In this document: positions 23,991 through 32,282 of the stretch, piece after piece
Layout of the letters: each line of letters opens with the position of its first letter
Position numbering within the stretch: position 1 is the stretch's first letter
Source of the DNA: Pedobacter nanyangensis
Lineage (GTDB): Bacteria; Bacteroidota; Bacteroidia; Sphingobacteriales; Sphingobacteriaceae
Reading direction: 5' to 3'
Length of the DNA stretch: 42,857 nucleotides
NCBI RefSeq assembly: GCF_003313505.1
Contig: NZ_QMHO01000004.1
Span: forward strand, 1-42,857
The notes under the pieces: model-generated
What the model saw: the letters and a program-made list of their open reading frames with translations, nothing else
The model's database searches: none
Told to the model about the DNA's origin: nothing
Position numbers and translations under genes: made by a program

Positions 23991-24674
23991 AAGATAACCT
24001 ACAAAGGCAGAAAGCCCCATGGCAATGGTTCCCCAAATGGCTATTCTCAGCACCGCTTTAAGGGGATTAGATCCGCCGGTTTTTGCAGCGGCAACCCCCA
24101 AAACCATCAGAAAGATGATAGTAAAGCCATACAGCCAATATTCCATGCCTTTTACGGGCGCAAAAAGAATAACCAATAGCGGTAGCAAACCTCCTACCGT
24201 AAAGGCCGCACCAGAGGCCATTGCTGCCTGTATGGGATGCGCCTGACTGATCTCGTTAATGCCCAGTTCATCCCTTACGTGGGTGCCAAGGGCATCTGCT
24301 TCGGTCAACTCAAGGGCAACCTGCCTTGCGGTTTCCTTTTTTAGCCCTCTTTGCTCGTAAATTTGTGCCAATAGGTTCAGTTCCTGTTCGGGCATTTCCT
24401 TTAATTCCTTTCTTTCCCGCTCAATATCGCCCTTTTCTATATCAGTTTGTGAACTTACCGAAACATATTCGCCGGCGGCCATAGACAAGGCCCCCGCTAC
24501 AAGCCCTGCAACCGTTGCCAGCACAACAGGCTCTTTGGTGGTGCTGGCAGCTGCAACGCCAATGGCAAGACTGGAAATGGAGATAATGCCGTCATTGGCA
24601 CCTAAAACAGCAGCCCGCAGCCAATTGCTTCGGTGAATGTAGTGGTTGTCCAAATAGTTGTCTAGCGTTAGCAT
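23973..24674 (-). CDS. VIT1/CCC1-family divalent metal transporter
   Basis: A 233-aa protein with the VIT family layout. The N-terminal NYLDNHYIHRSNWLRAAVLG and ANDGIISISSLAIGVAAA are diagnostic, followed by a membrane helix with GALSMAAGEYVSVSSQTD. Next is a cytosolic Glu-rich helical insertion (~80-140: EKGDIERERKELKEMPE, LELTEADALGTHVRDELG) that binds metal in plant VIT1, and then three C-terminal membrane segments. Expected function: transport of Fe(II)/Mn(II) out of the cytosol. Its own stop lies within the promoter region of the Crp/Fnr gene, and the two are not obviously linked in function. Confidence 0.9.
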   Translation of the reverse strand: MLTLDNYLDNHYIHRSNWLRAAVLGANDGIISISSLAIGVAAASTTKEPVVLATVAGLVAGALSMAAGEYVSVSSQTDIEKGDIERERKELKEMPEQELNLLAQIYEQRGLKKETARQVALELTEADALGTHVRDELGINEISQAHPIQAAMASGAAFTVGGLLPLLVILFAPVKGMEYWLYGFTIIFLMVLGVAAAKTGGSNPLKAVLRIAIWGTIAMGLSAFVGYLFGVKI

Positions 24675-24778
24675 AATTTCGTTTTTAAGGATAAATATAC
24701 TGATTTAGACAAGCCAATTGCGACAGCGGCCCAACTATCTTTAAAAATTTACTGGTTACGCCACTTACCCAAGCATTT

Positions 24779-24960
24779 CTACCGGTTCATCCACACGGCA
24801 TCCCAGCCATGGTTTTTATCGGTATCAGTTTGGTAAGCCGATTCCAATAGCATGTTTTTCAATGCCCACGCCATGCCACCAGCAGCAATTTGAATGGTAG
24901 TTCATTAATGGCGTCCGGTATTTGCTGTTGGTCGTTATGCCATTTGGCGATAAAATTTTC
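24779..24960 (-). pseudogene. Decayed coding remnant, family not recognised
   Basis: The minus strand reads ENFIAKWHNDQQQIPDAINE-LPFK (24960-24889). After a frame change it reads AAGGMAWALKNMLLE and SAYQTDTDKNHGWDAVWMNR, ending at a TAG (24779-24781). The composition and the smooth join across the shift look like real protein sequence with a frameshift. A third frame just upstream (PENLIREYKPFPGLKP, 24962-25009) may belong too. No start codon or full-length frame exists. The remaining bases of 24675-25013 hold the promoter region of the VIT gene and nothing else I can see. Confidence 0.4.
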
Positions 24961-25013
24961 AGGGTTTTAACCCGGGGAATGGTTTGTATTCCCGGATGAG
25001 GTTTTCCGGTTTT

Positions 25014-26144
25014 TTATTCGAAACTTTTGTTGATCTGGTTCAACAGGTACTCTTTTCTATCCGAACTGTATTCCCAGAACATTACACCGCCCAATTTGTG
25101 CTTCAATACATATTGGCACTTATGGTCTACCGACCATTCGTCATCATAAGAAATAAAGGCTTTGGTTTGCGGATTAAACAAATACGGTGCTTTAGCATCC
25201 TCATCCTGATAAGCAATGAAACCTTTTTTGTTTAGCAAGCTATCTTTTAAAAACGTGTATCCCTTGCCATAGCTATTGGCCGAAGAACGGATGGTGTCGC
25301 CGATTCCTTTGCTGGCACTGGCATTTAACAGTAGGTTTCGCCCATAGAAAGCAATCCCCATGACAATTTTTGAAGCAGGTACGCCTGCCGCAAGGTAAGC
25401 TTTAATGGCTTTGTCAGCAGAGTTGTCAGACGGGTAAGCTTTAGAATCGAACAAATTGGTATGGTGCTTGGCCTGTTTAGCAGAATAATAGTCGTAGGTC
25501 ATGAGGTTTACATAGTCCAAATACTGTGCGGCCTCGCCCATTTCGGTATTGTTCAAAAAGGATGCAAAACCGCCTGTAGCCGTGGTTAACAGTTTTTTTT
25601 GGCCTGTTTCCTTTTCCAAAAGATCAAGCTCTTTTCTTAATTCCTTAAACATCAAGGTAAAGTTCTGCTTATCCTCTGGTCGGTACACATTGCCTTCCTC
25701 TCCGGGCATTCCGGGGTATTCCCAATCAATATCTACCCCGTCTAACCGATGCTTGCGAATAATATCGACCGAACTCTTGGCAAAGCCCTTGCGCAGCGAA
25801 TCGGTTAAAACGGCATCCGAAAAGTTTTCGCTCCACGACCATCCGCCTATAGAAATCAGAATTTGAAGATTGGGGTTCTTTAGTTTCAGTGAATTTAAGC
25901 GTACAAAGTTGGTCGAATCTCGCTTTGCGTTATCTAAATAAGCTTGATTGTTTCTGATATTGACGAAAGCATAATTGATATGCGTTAGTTTCTGCGCATT
26001 GATCTGTTCTGGATTAACTAAGCCGCTGTAGCCTGTTACATAAGCAATTACTACAGGTTTTATTTTGGAGACAGGTGTTTTTTGGACGGCCATTAAAACC
26101 ACTGCCACTGTGATTAGGGCAAAGAGCTGTTTTATTTTTTTCAT
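25014..26144 (-). CDS. GH18 family chitinase
   Basis: A 376-aa exported protein (signal-like MKKIKQLFALITVAVVLMAV). The GH18 barrel signatures are present: ISIGGWSWS at 98-105 (beta3 SxGG), the catalytic DGVDIDWEYPG with D138, D140 and acid/base E142, and MTYDYYS near 214-220 (beta6 YDxY). The full DxxDxDxE motif and the WEYP form indicate a true hydrolase of the chitinase type rather than an Endo-H-type endoglycosidase. It is the last gene of the SusCD locus, 4 nt after the acyltransferase gene. Expected action: cleavage of beta-1,4-GlcNAc chains at the surface or in the periplasm. No lipobox or carbohydrate-binding module is evident. Confidence 0.92.
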   Translation of the reverse strand: MKKIKQLFALITVAVVLMAVQKTPVSKIKPVVIAYVTGYSGLVNPEQINAQKLTHINYAFVNIRNNQAYLDNAKRDSTNFVRLNSLKLKNPNLQILISIGGWSWSENFSDAVLTDSLRKGFAKSSVDIIRKHRLDGVDIDWEYPGMPGEEGNVYRPEDKQNFTLMFKELRKELDLLEKETGQKKLLTTATGGFASFLNNTEMGEAAQYLDYVNLMTYDYYSAKQAKHHTNLFDSKAYPSDNSADKAIKAYLAAGVPASKIVMGIAFYGRNLLLNASASKGIGDTIRSSANSYGKGYTFLKDSLLNKKGFIAYQDEDAKAPYLFNPQTKAFISYDDEWSVDHKCQYVLKHKLGGVMFWEYSSDRKEYLLNQINKSFE

Positions 26145-26148
26145 GATG

Positions 26149-27321
26149 TTAAACTTTTAAACGAATACGGTATTTTTCCATCAATGCTACAATTCTGATG
26201 ACGATAAATGCCACCAAGAACGAGCGTACAATGCCCCCTAAACCTGCATTAAAAAAGGAAGGATAGTTGAAGTGGGCCAAGCTAAGGACAGCATAAAGTA
26301 CATAAGGCATGAGATAGCAGGTAAGTGTACTGGTGCCCGCTGGCTTGATCCATTTAAACCAATCTTTTTTTTCTTTCACATCTACCCAATAGATGATAAA
26401 CTTAAACGTTAAAATAGTAATTCCCATGCAAATGAACACCCAAGCTGGAGTGGCGTATATCTTTGAAATTCCACCAGCATATGGCCTGAGTACAAAACCC
26501 AAAGCAATGCAAAGCAAACCAGACAGGCTGAGTAAAAACCATAGTTTTTTGCTTTGTTGTTGGGCGATAAGGTATTGGTAACCGGTGGCAATTACCGCAC
26601 CACCCATCATTAAAGTAATGGATGAGGCATCGCCTATTTGCCACAAATTAACGTGTAGCAAATCCATGTGGGTAGTGATATTGATGAGGGCGTAAATGAC
26701 AAAAGCAATCAACAGCCACCACATTTTTCCTCTGGTGAGCAGATAGGTTAATGCCGAGAATAGGTAGGCCCAGCCAATTAAGCCTAAAATACCCCACCAA
26801 TGTGGTGCTAAACCATGTGGATTTTCAGCACTGCCTCCTTTATACCAGTAACCCATCACCAAAATAAGGACGACGCCTATGGTGGTAAAACCATATTTTT
26901 TAATGTTCGATATTTCTTTTGGATAGTCTAACCAAACCAGAAAAAAGCCCGTAGTGAGCAATAAGGTATAAATGGGTTTTGCCAAACCTGCCAGGTCGCT
27001 GTTGTAACTCTCAAGGTTGACATGAAAAAAGCCCATCACAATTAAAGCAAGGGAACGCAATAAAATGTGGGCGGCAATGGCCAGCATTCCATCCCCTTTG
27101 TTTATTCTGGTTTGAATGGCAAAGGGCAATGATAGGCCTACGATGAACAAAAAGGCCGGAAAAATCAAGTCTGAAAAACCCATGCCATCCACCTCTGCGG
27201 CAGTATGACCAATCCAAGCTGGAATACGTGCCACACCAGCCACATCATTTACAAAAATCATGAAGAACATGGTGATTGCTCTTAAAACGTCTATGGATGC
27301 TATTCTGGAAGGTAATGCCAT
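26149..27321 (-). CDS. NagX/HGSNAT-like membrane acyltransferase (DUF5009-type)
   Basis: A 390-aa protein with about ten hydrophobic segments. The N-terminus RIASIDVLRAITMFFMIFVN, then PAWIGHTAAEVDG and FSDLIFPAFLFIVGLSLP, is the signature of the heparan-alpha-glucosaminide acetyltransferase/DUF5009 family, whose conserved His (here in WIGHTA) is the proposed acetyl acceptor. In GlcNAc and chitin loci of Bacteroidota and others this protein (often called NagX) is thought to act on glucosamine or move GlcNAc-related products. The 4-nt gap to the chitinase gene and the SusD pair upstream support a role in chitin-derived sugar use. A strong hairpin separates it from the SusD gene. Confidence 0.82.
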   Translation of the reverse strand: MALPSRIASIDVLRAITMFFMIFVNDVAGVARIPAWIGHTAAEVDGMGFSDLIFPAFLFIVGLSLPFAIQTRINKGDGMLAIAAHILLRSLALIVMGFFHVNLESYNSDLAGLAKPIYTLLLTTGFFLVWLDYPKEISNIKKYGFTTIGVVLILVMGYWYKGGSAENPHGLAPHWWGILGLIGWAYLFSALTYLLTRGKMWWLLIAFVIYALINITTHMDLLHVNLWQIGDASSITLMMGGAVIATGYQYLIAQQQSKKLWFLLSLSGLLCIALGFVLRPYAGGISKIYATPAWVFICMGITILTFKFIIYWVDVKEKKDWFKWIKPAGTSTLTCYLMPYVLYAVLSLAHFNYPSFFNAGLGGIVRSFLVAFIVIRIVALMEKYRIRLKV

Positions 27322-27355
27322 GTGCGTTGATTTACATTTTCAATGGATTAAATAT

Positions 27356-27391
27356 AGGCGTTCCCTAAGTATTTGGGCCCAGGGAACGCCT
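27356..27391 (-). terminator. Intra-operon hairpin between SusD2 and the acyltransferase gene
   Basis: AGGCGTTCCCT and AGGGAACGCCT form a perfect 11-bp GC-rich stem with a 14-nt loop, starting 7 nt after the SusD2 stop codon. On the transcribed strand it is followed by ATATTTAATCC rather than a T-run. It may act as a partial terminator or a 3'-end stabiliser that sets the outer-membrane genes above the downstream enzymes. Confidence 0.6.
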
Positions 27392-27397
27392 GATGGA

Positions 27398-29203
27398 TTA
27401 ATAGCCTGGGTTTTGGATCAAAGCAGGTACTCTACTGATTTCTGATTGTGCAATAGGAAAAAAGTAGTTCGCTTCTTTAAAAACTCGGTTAGCGTTGTTG
27501 GTAATTGGTACTTTGTTATAGGTGTAGGTATTTCCTGTGCGGGTAATCTGCATTCCCATCATGGTAAAATTAAACTTTTCCATGGCTAATTTCCAACGGC
27601 GCACATCAAAGAAACGGTGTCCTTCGTAAGCCAATTCAACCATACGCTCATTTTGGATTACCAAACGCATTTCGTCTTTGGTCATCGATGGTTTTAAACC
27701 GTAATTGCCATCGGTACCAGCTAAAATACCTGCTCTTTTCCTCAATAGTTTCAATTGATCATAAGCAGCGGTGATGTTGTTATCCTCGTTCGCAGCCTCG
27801 GCATAGTTCAGCATCACTTCGGCCAAGCGAATTAAGCCCCAGGTACGTTGCAAGGTTGGTCCGCCATTGTTGGCAGTCCCGTCGTCCATCATTTTTCTCC
27901 AGAAGTACCCTGTAGCATAAGTTAAACCTGCCGAACCCGCTACCGACCAGCCATCCTGCACGCCAATGTAGGTATTTACAGGTTGTTTATTGCCCGTAGC
28001 ATTGTTAAACCACGGCATTTGGTTGTAAATTACGGTGTAGTTTAAACGTGGATCACGGTTTACGTATGGATTAGCCGGGTCAAAACCAGTTGGGTTGGTT
28101 GGCGATTTTAAATCGGTTTCGGTTGGCTTGCCATTAATGGTTCCAAAAGCATCTACCAAATTTTGGGAGGGCATAGCCTGTGGCGTAGTTACCCCTCTCG
28201 AAACCGGCAACAAAGCACCTTCTAAGGTTTTGGAACCTGCAGCCATCCCATTTAACAGAAACTCGGTATTTACACGCATGGTAAAAACTTTTCCGAAACC
28301 TAGGCCTGGTATGGAGTTGTCTTCATACAGCGCATAGCCGTTAGCCGTAGCGAAATCCAAGGCTTCTTTGGCCGCTGTAGCTGCTTTTGTCCAACGCGTG
28401 GCATCAAAGGCGGCATAGCCTACCACTTTTTTCTGGGCATCGGTTTTGCCAATGTTTCCGCCATTAAACAATGGACTTGCGGCAAAAAGCAAAACCCTGG
28501 ATTTTAAAGCCTTACAAGCCACGCTGGTAATACGACCATAGTTTTGGGCATTATAGTTGGCAGGTAAGTCGGGCGTAATGGCATCCAGTTCGCTCACAAT
28601 ATAGTTTACACACTCTTCGTAAGAGCTTCTGGCCACATCAATCAAATCGGCTGGTTGGTAAACCTTATCTCCCAACAGCGGTACGCCTCCAAAATGTTTA
28701 ATCAAGATGGAATAATACCATGCCCTTAAAAATCTGGCTTCGGCTTTGGTTTGTTTTTTCAACGCAGCAGATATGGGCGAACGATCAACATTGGCCAAAA
28801 AGATGTTGGCCCTACGAATGTTCGCATACGATTTATCGTAGGCTACGGCGTAAGGGTTTTGGTTGGATCCACTTGATACTACGGGTGCCAAACTTCCGGT
28901 GTAAATGATCACAAAAGGCTGGGTAGCCCCAAATAAACGGTGGTTACCTTCGTCGCAGGCTTCGGCAGTACCTGCAGTGATACCGCTACCGTTTCCTGAA
29001 TTATAGTATCTTGAACTAAACTCGAAGAATATATCAGAATACACCCCAAACAAGTAATTACTGGTTCTGGCACTATCTGCAAAGGTGGTTTCTTCATTCA
29101 GCTCGGTATTGAGCTTTCCATCTAAAATATCGGTCTTTTTGCATGAATAAATCAAGGCAACGGCCACGATTATAAATAAGCTGCTGTATATCTTTCTTTT
29201 CAT
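27398..29203 (-). CDS. SusD/RagB-family glycan-binding lipoprotein (SusD2)
   Basis: A 601-aa lipoprotein (signal MKRKIYSSLFIIVAVALIYSC, Cys21). SusD hallmarks: TPR-like helices with RANIFLANVDRSP and AEARFLRAWYYSILIKHFGG near 150-175, GGVPLLGDKVY, ALKSRVLLFAASPLFN, and the C-terminal RAGILAG ... VIQNERMVELAYEGHRFFDVRRWK. It sits on the outer surface and caps its SusC partner, whose gene ends 4 nt upstream. Substrate by context: chitin or GlcNAc oligomers. It is clearly longer than, and diverged from, the SusD1 encoded upstream in the same operon. Confidence 0.93.
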   Translation of the reverse strand: MKRKIYSSLFIIVAVALIYSCKKTDILDGKLNTELNEETTFADSARTSNYLFGVYSDIFFEFSSRYYNSGNGSGITAGTAEACDEGNHRLFGATQPFVIIYTGSLAPVVSSGSNQNPYAVAYDKSYANIRRANIFLANVDRSPISAALKKQTKAEARFLRAWYYSILIKHFGGVPLLGDKVYQPADLIDVARSSYEECVNYIVSELDAITPDLPANYNAQNYGRITSVACKALKSRVLLFAASPLFNGGNIGKTDAQKKVVGYAAFDATRWTKAATAAKEALDFATANGYALYEDNSIPGLGFGKVFTMRVNTEFLLNGMAAGSKTLEGALLPVSRGVTTPQAMPSQNLVDAFGTINGKPTETDLKSPTNPTGFDPANPYVNRDPRLNYTVIYNQMPWFNNATGNKQPVNTYIGVQDGWSVAGSAGLTYATGYFWRKMMDDGTANNGGPTLQRTWGLIRLAEVMLNYAEAANEDNNITAAYDQLKLLRKRAGILAGTDGNYGLKPSMTKDEMRLVIQNERMVELAYEGHRFFDVRRWKLAMEKFNFTMMGMQITRTGNTYTYNKVPITNNANRVFKEANYFFPIAQSEISRVPALIQNPGY

Positions 29204-29207
29204 GTCC

Positions 29208-32200
29208 TTAAAATGAAATTTGTAATCCTAAATTGTAAACTTTGGTTTGAGGGTAAAAGCCAGCACCATCATTACCAGAAGTATTTTCTGGATCGGTATT
29301 GTAGATGTTCTTTTCTTTCAGCCCCCAGGTTACCAAGTTGTAGCCATTTACATATATCCTAGCCACTTGCAAGCCTATTTTATTCACAAAAGTTCTAGGT
29401 AATGAGTAAGAAAATTCAGCAGTTTTGATCCTTAGATAATCGCTGCTTCTAAACCAGTAATTAGACGGATGTGCTGCTGGATCATTTAAGTTAGAACCTG
29501 CTAAGCTTAAGCGAGGGAAACTAGGGTTAACGCTGTTTTGTGGCGTCCAAGCTTGTTCGTGGATCTCCCTGAAGTTATTTAAACCAGGCCTGATGGCTTC
29601 TGCGGCCGATCTTCTGGCAAAGTTTAAGGCGCTTTGAGCGGTAATGGTGAAAGCAAAGTTTCCATAATTTAAACCAAGGGTTAAACCCATAATGGTATTA
29701 GGTAGGTTAGGCAGCGCCAACACCATTCTATCATCTACATTCACTACACCATCGCCATTTAAATCGGCGTATTTCAAATCTCCCGCCCTAGTGGTTCCAG
29801 TGGTAGGCTTTGGCACCGCAGGATTATTAATCTCTTCCTGTGTATAAAAACCTAAGAAATTATAGCCTAAAATGCTACCCATTGGTTTTCCGGTGAGGCG
29901 TTGGTAATCATAAGGTGGCTTGGCTTCATCCATAAACAAGATTTTGTTTTTAGATACCGAGATGTTACCGCTGATGTTAAAACTGAACTTATCGATATTG
30001 CCCAAGTAGGTAATCTGCGTTTCGAAACCCCTGTTACTTACCCTATTGATGTTGGATGGTGGCAACTGAGAATCTGTAATACCAGCAATGGTTGATAAAG
30101 ATCTACGAGTTAAAATATTGTAGCGGTAACGGTCAAACCAATCGGCTACAATTTTCAGCTTACCTTTAAATAGGTTGATATCAACCCCAATATTGGCTTG
30201 TTCTTCTGTTTCCCAAGTGGGGTTTTGTGCCAGCAAGCCTTCTCTAATGCCTGTAATCGCGTTATGGTTTTCGCCGATGGAATAAGAACCTCCGTTCACG
30301 TAGGTAGGCAAATAGGTGTAAGCAAAGTTCCCAATATCATCACTACCTGTTTTACCAAATGAACCTCTGATCTTAAATAAATCGATGAATTTGATATTGT
30401 TTTTAAAGAAGGATTCTTCTGCTACGTTCCAACCTAAGGAGATGGCAGGGAACCATGCATATCTTTTGTCAGAGATGAAAGCACTTGAACCGTTGTAACC
30501 TGCATTTAACTCAATCAAATACTTTTGTTTGTAGTCATATCCAGCCCTAAACGTATAACCTCTAAAACCACTTGGCTCGTTCGCATTGGTGACGTTGTTT
30601 TGTGTATTGTACAAAGCCAAGGCATACACGTGGTGACTAGAGAAAGTACGATCGTAGTTAATAGATGCTTGCCAATTTAACCGTTTGTAGCTATCCGTTG
30701 CCGAATAACTCAAATTAGGCAGGCCAATACGATAAAAATTTGGGTTAGAAATGGTGTAGGTATCATTGGTTGGGTTATAATAGTACGATGGGAAGTCATT
30801 ACCTGTTCCCCTATTCATGTTTCTATTGAAACCATATTGGCCGTTAAAACCTACTACTCCTTTGGCAGATAATCCTTTGGTGATGAAGTTTAAATTCTGA
30901 CTGGCCCTAAAGTTGGCGGTAATATCATTAGTAAACTGACGATTGTAGCCATAATAGGTTAAACGACCTACCACGTTATTGTTTAAGATATTGCTGTTTA
31001 CGCCAAATGAACCATCTGGATTGTAAATAGCATAAGCATACGGTGGCAACTGGTTGGCATCGCTCAGCTCAAAGAAAATGTTGTTACGGTTATTTCTACC
31101 ACCGTTGGTTGGGCTGTTTCTTTCGGCAAAAGTACCCGATAAATCTAAACTCAGGTTGAGGGTTTTGGTGGGCTGTAAATCCAAATTTGACCTGAAATTA
31201 TAACGTTTGTAATAGTAGTTGTTATTCATTCCAGACAGTTTAGAAAAGTCTTTGATCAAACCATTTTGGAACAAATATCCCGCAGAAACATAGTATTTCG
31301 CCTTGTCTACCCCACCTTGTATGTTGATGTTGTTACGGGACTGAATGCTATACTTTCTCAATAGCTCCTCGGTCCAGTTTACATTGGGGTGGCCATAAGG
31401 ATCGGTGCCGTTCTTAAAGTGATCTAAATCGGCTTGCGAATAGCGAGGTGCTTGCTCATCATTAACCAATGCTTGATTGACCAACAAAGCAGCTCGATAC
31501 GAATCCAAATACTCGGGCATGTAAGTTGGGGTTTGGATACTGTTTTCGGTACGGAATGTAATTTGCGCCTTGCCGCTTTTGCCTCGTTTGGTGGTAATTA
31601 CCACCACCCCGTTGGCCCCTTTGATCCCGTAAACCGCTGTAGTAGCCGCATCTTTCAAAATGGTAAAGGTTTCGATCTGGTCGGGATCTATTTCGGCAAT
31701 GTTGCCAAAATACTCCAAATCATCCACAATAATCAGGGGTGCACCGTTACCGTTGGTGGTACTCAAGCCACGGATCAACAATACGGCACCATCGCTGCCG
31801 GGCTGGCCAGAACGTTGTTGCGTTGTGATGCCCGGTACACGGCCAATCAGGGTATTTTGTAAACTGGCCGCCGGGGTTTGCCTAATGTCATCGCCCGAAA
31901 TGGCGCTGGTAGACCCTGTATTGGTAATTTTTTTCTGTGTACCATAAGCCACCACAATAACTTCTTCCAAACCTTTGGCGTCTACTTCCAAAGTAACGTT
32001 TACATTGGCTTGGTTGCCCACTACCACTTCTTTGGATAGGTAACCAATGTACTTAAAGATGATGGTTTTACTACTTCCCTTTAAGGTAAGCTTAAACTTA
32101 CCATTTTGATCGGTTTGTGTACCGTTGGCAGGTTGGTCCTTTTCGATAACCGACACCCCAATAAGTGTTTCAGATTTATCGCTAACCGTTCCTGTAACCG

Positions 32201-32273
32201 TTTGTTGTTGCGCCCAAGAAATGCCGCAGAGCAACAATAAATATATCGTTAATAAATATCTTTTCATTTTCAA
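29208..32273 (-). CDS. SusC/RagA-family TonB-dependent receptor (SusC2)
   Basis: A 1021-aa outer-membrane protein: signal peptide (KRYLLTIYLLLLCGISWAQ), carboxypeptidase-regulatory-like domain (~25-100: VTGTVSDKSETLIGVSVI, FKYIGYLSKEVVVG), TonB-box-like EEVIVVAYGTQKK near 105-117, plug domain (LQNTLIGRVPGI, LLIRGLST, ILKDAATTAVYGIKGANGVV) and a long beta-barrel ending in a typical aromatic C-terminus (VYNLGLQISF). It imports glycan oligomers with its SusD partner, using TonB energy. It is the third gene of the operon, 9 nt after SusD1. Length is normal for the family. Confidence 0.95.
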   Translation of the reverse strand: MKMKRYLLTIYLLLLCGISWAQQQTVTGTVSDKSETLIGVSVIEKDQPANGTQTDQNGKFKLTLKGSSKTIIFKYIGYLSKEVVVGNQANVNVTLEVDAKGLEEVIVVAYGTQKKITNTGSTSAISGDDIRQTPAASLQNTLIGRVPGITTQQRSGQPGSDGAVLLIRGLSTTNGNGAPLIIVDDLEYFGNIAEIDPDQIETFTILKDAATTAVYGIKGANGVVVITTKRGKSGKAQITFRTENSIQTPTYMPEYLDSYRAALLVNQALVNDEQAPRYSQADLDHFKNGTDPYGHPNVNWTEELLRKYSIQSRNNINIQGGVDKAKYYVSAGYLFQNGLIKDFSKLSGMNNNYYYKRYNFRSNLDLQPTKTLNLSLDLSGTFAERNSPTNGGRNNRNNIFFELSDANQLPPYAYAIYNPDGSFGVNSNILNNNVVGRLTYYGYNRQFTNDITANFRASQNLNFITKGLSAKGVVGFNGQYGFNRNMNRGTGNDFPSYYYNPTNDTYTISNPNFYRIGLPNLSYSATDSYKRLNWQASINYDRTFSSHHVYALALYNTQNNVTNANEPSGFRGYTFRAGYDYKQKYLIELNAGYNGSSAFISDKRYAWFPAISLGWNVAEESFFKNNIKFIDLFKIRGSFGKTGSDDIGNFAYTYLPTYVNGGSYSIGENHNAITGIREGLLAQNPTWETEEQANIGVDINLFKGKLKIVADWFDRYRYNILTRRSLSTIAGITDSQLPPSNINRVSNRGFETQITYLGNIDKFSFNISGNISVSKNKILFMDEAKPPYDYQRLTGKPMGSILGYNFLGFYTQEEINNPAVPKPTTGTTRAGDLKYADLNGDGVVNVDDRMVLALPNLPNTIMGLTLGLNYGNFAFTITAQSALNFARRSAAEAIRPGLNNFREIHEQAWTPQNSVNPSFPRLSLAGSNLNDPAAHPSNYWFRSSDYLRIKTAEFSYSLPRTFVNKIGLQVARIYVNGYNLVTWGLKEKNIYNTDPENTSGNDGAGFYPQTKVYNLGLQISF

Positions 32274-32282
32274 ATGGATTAA

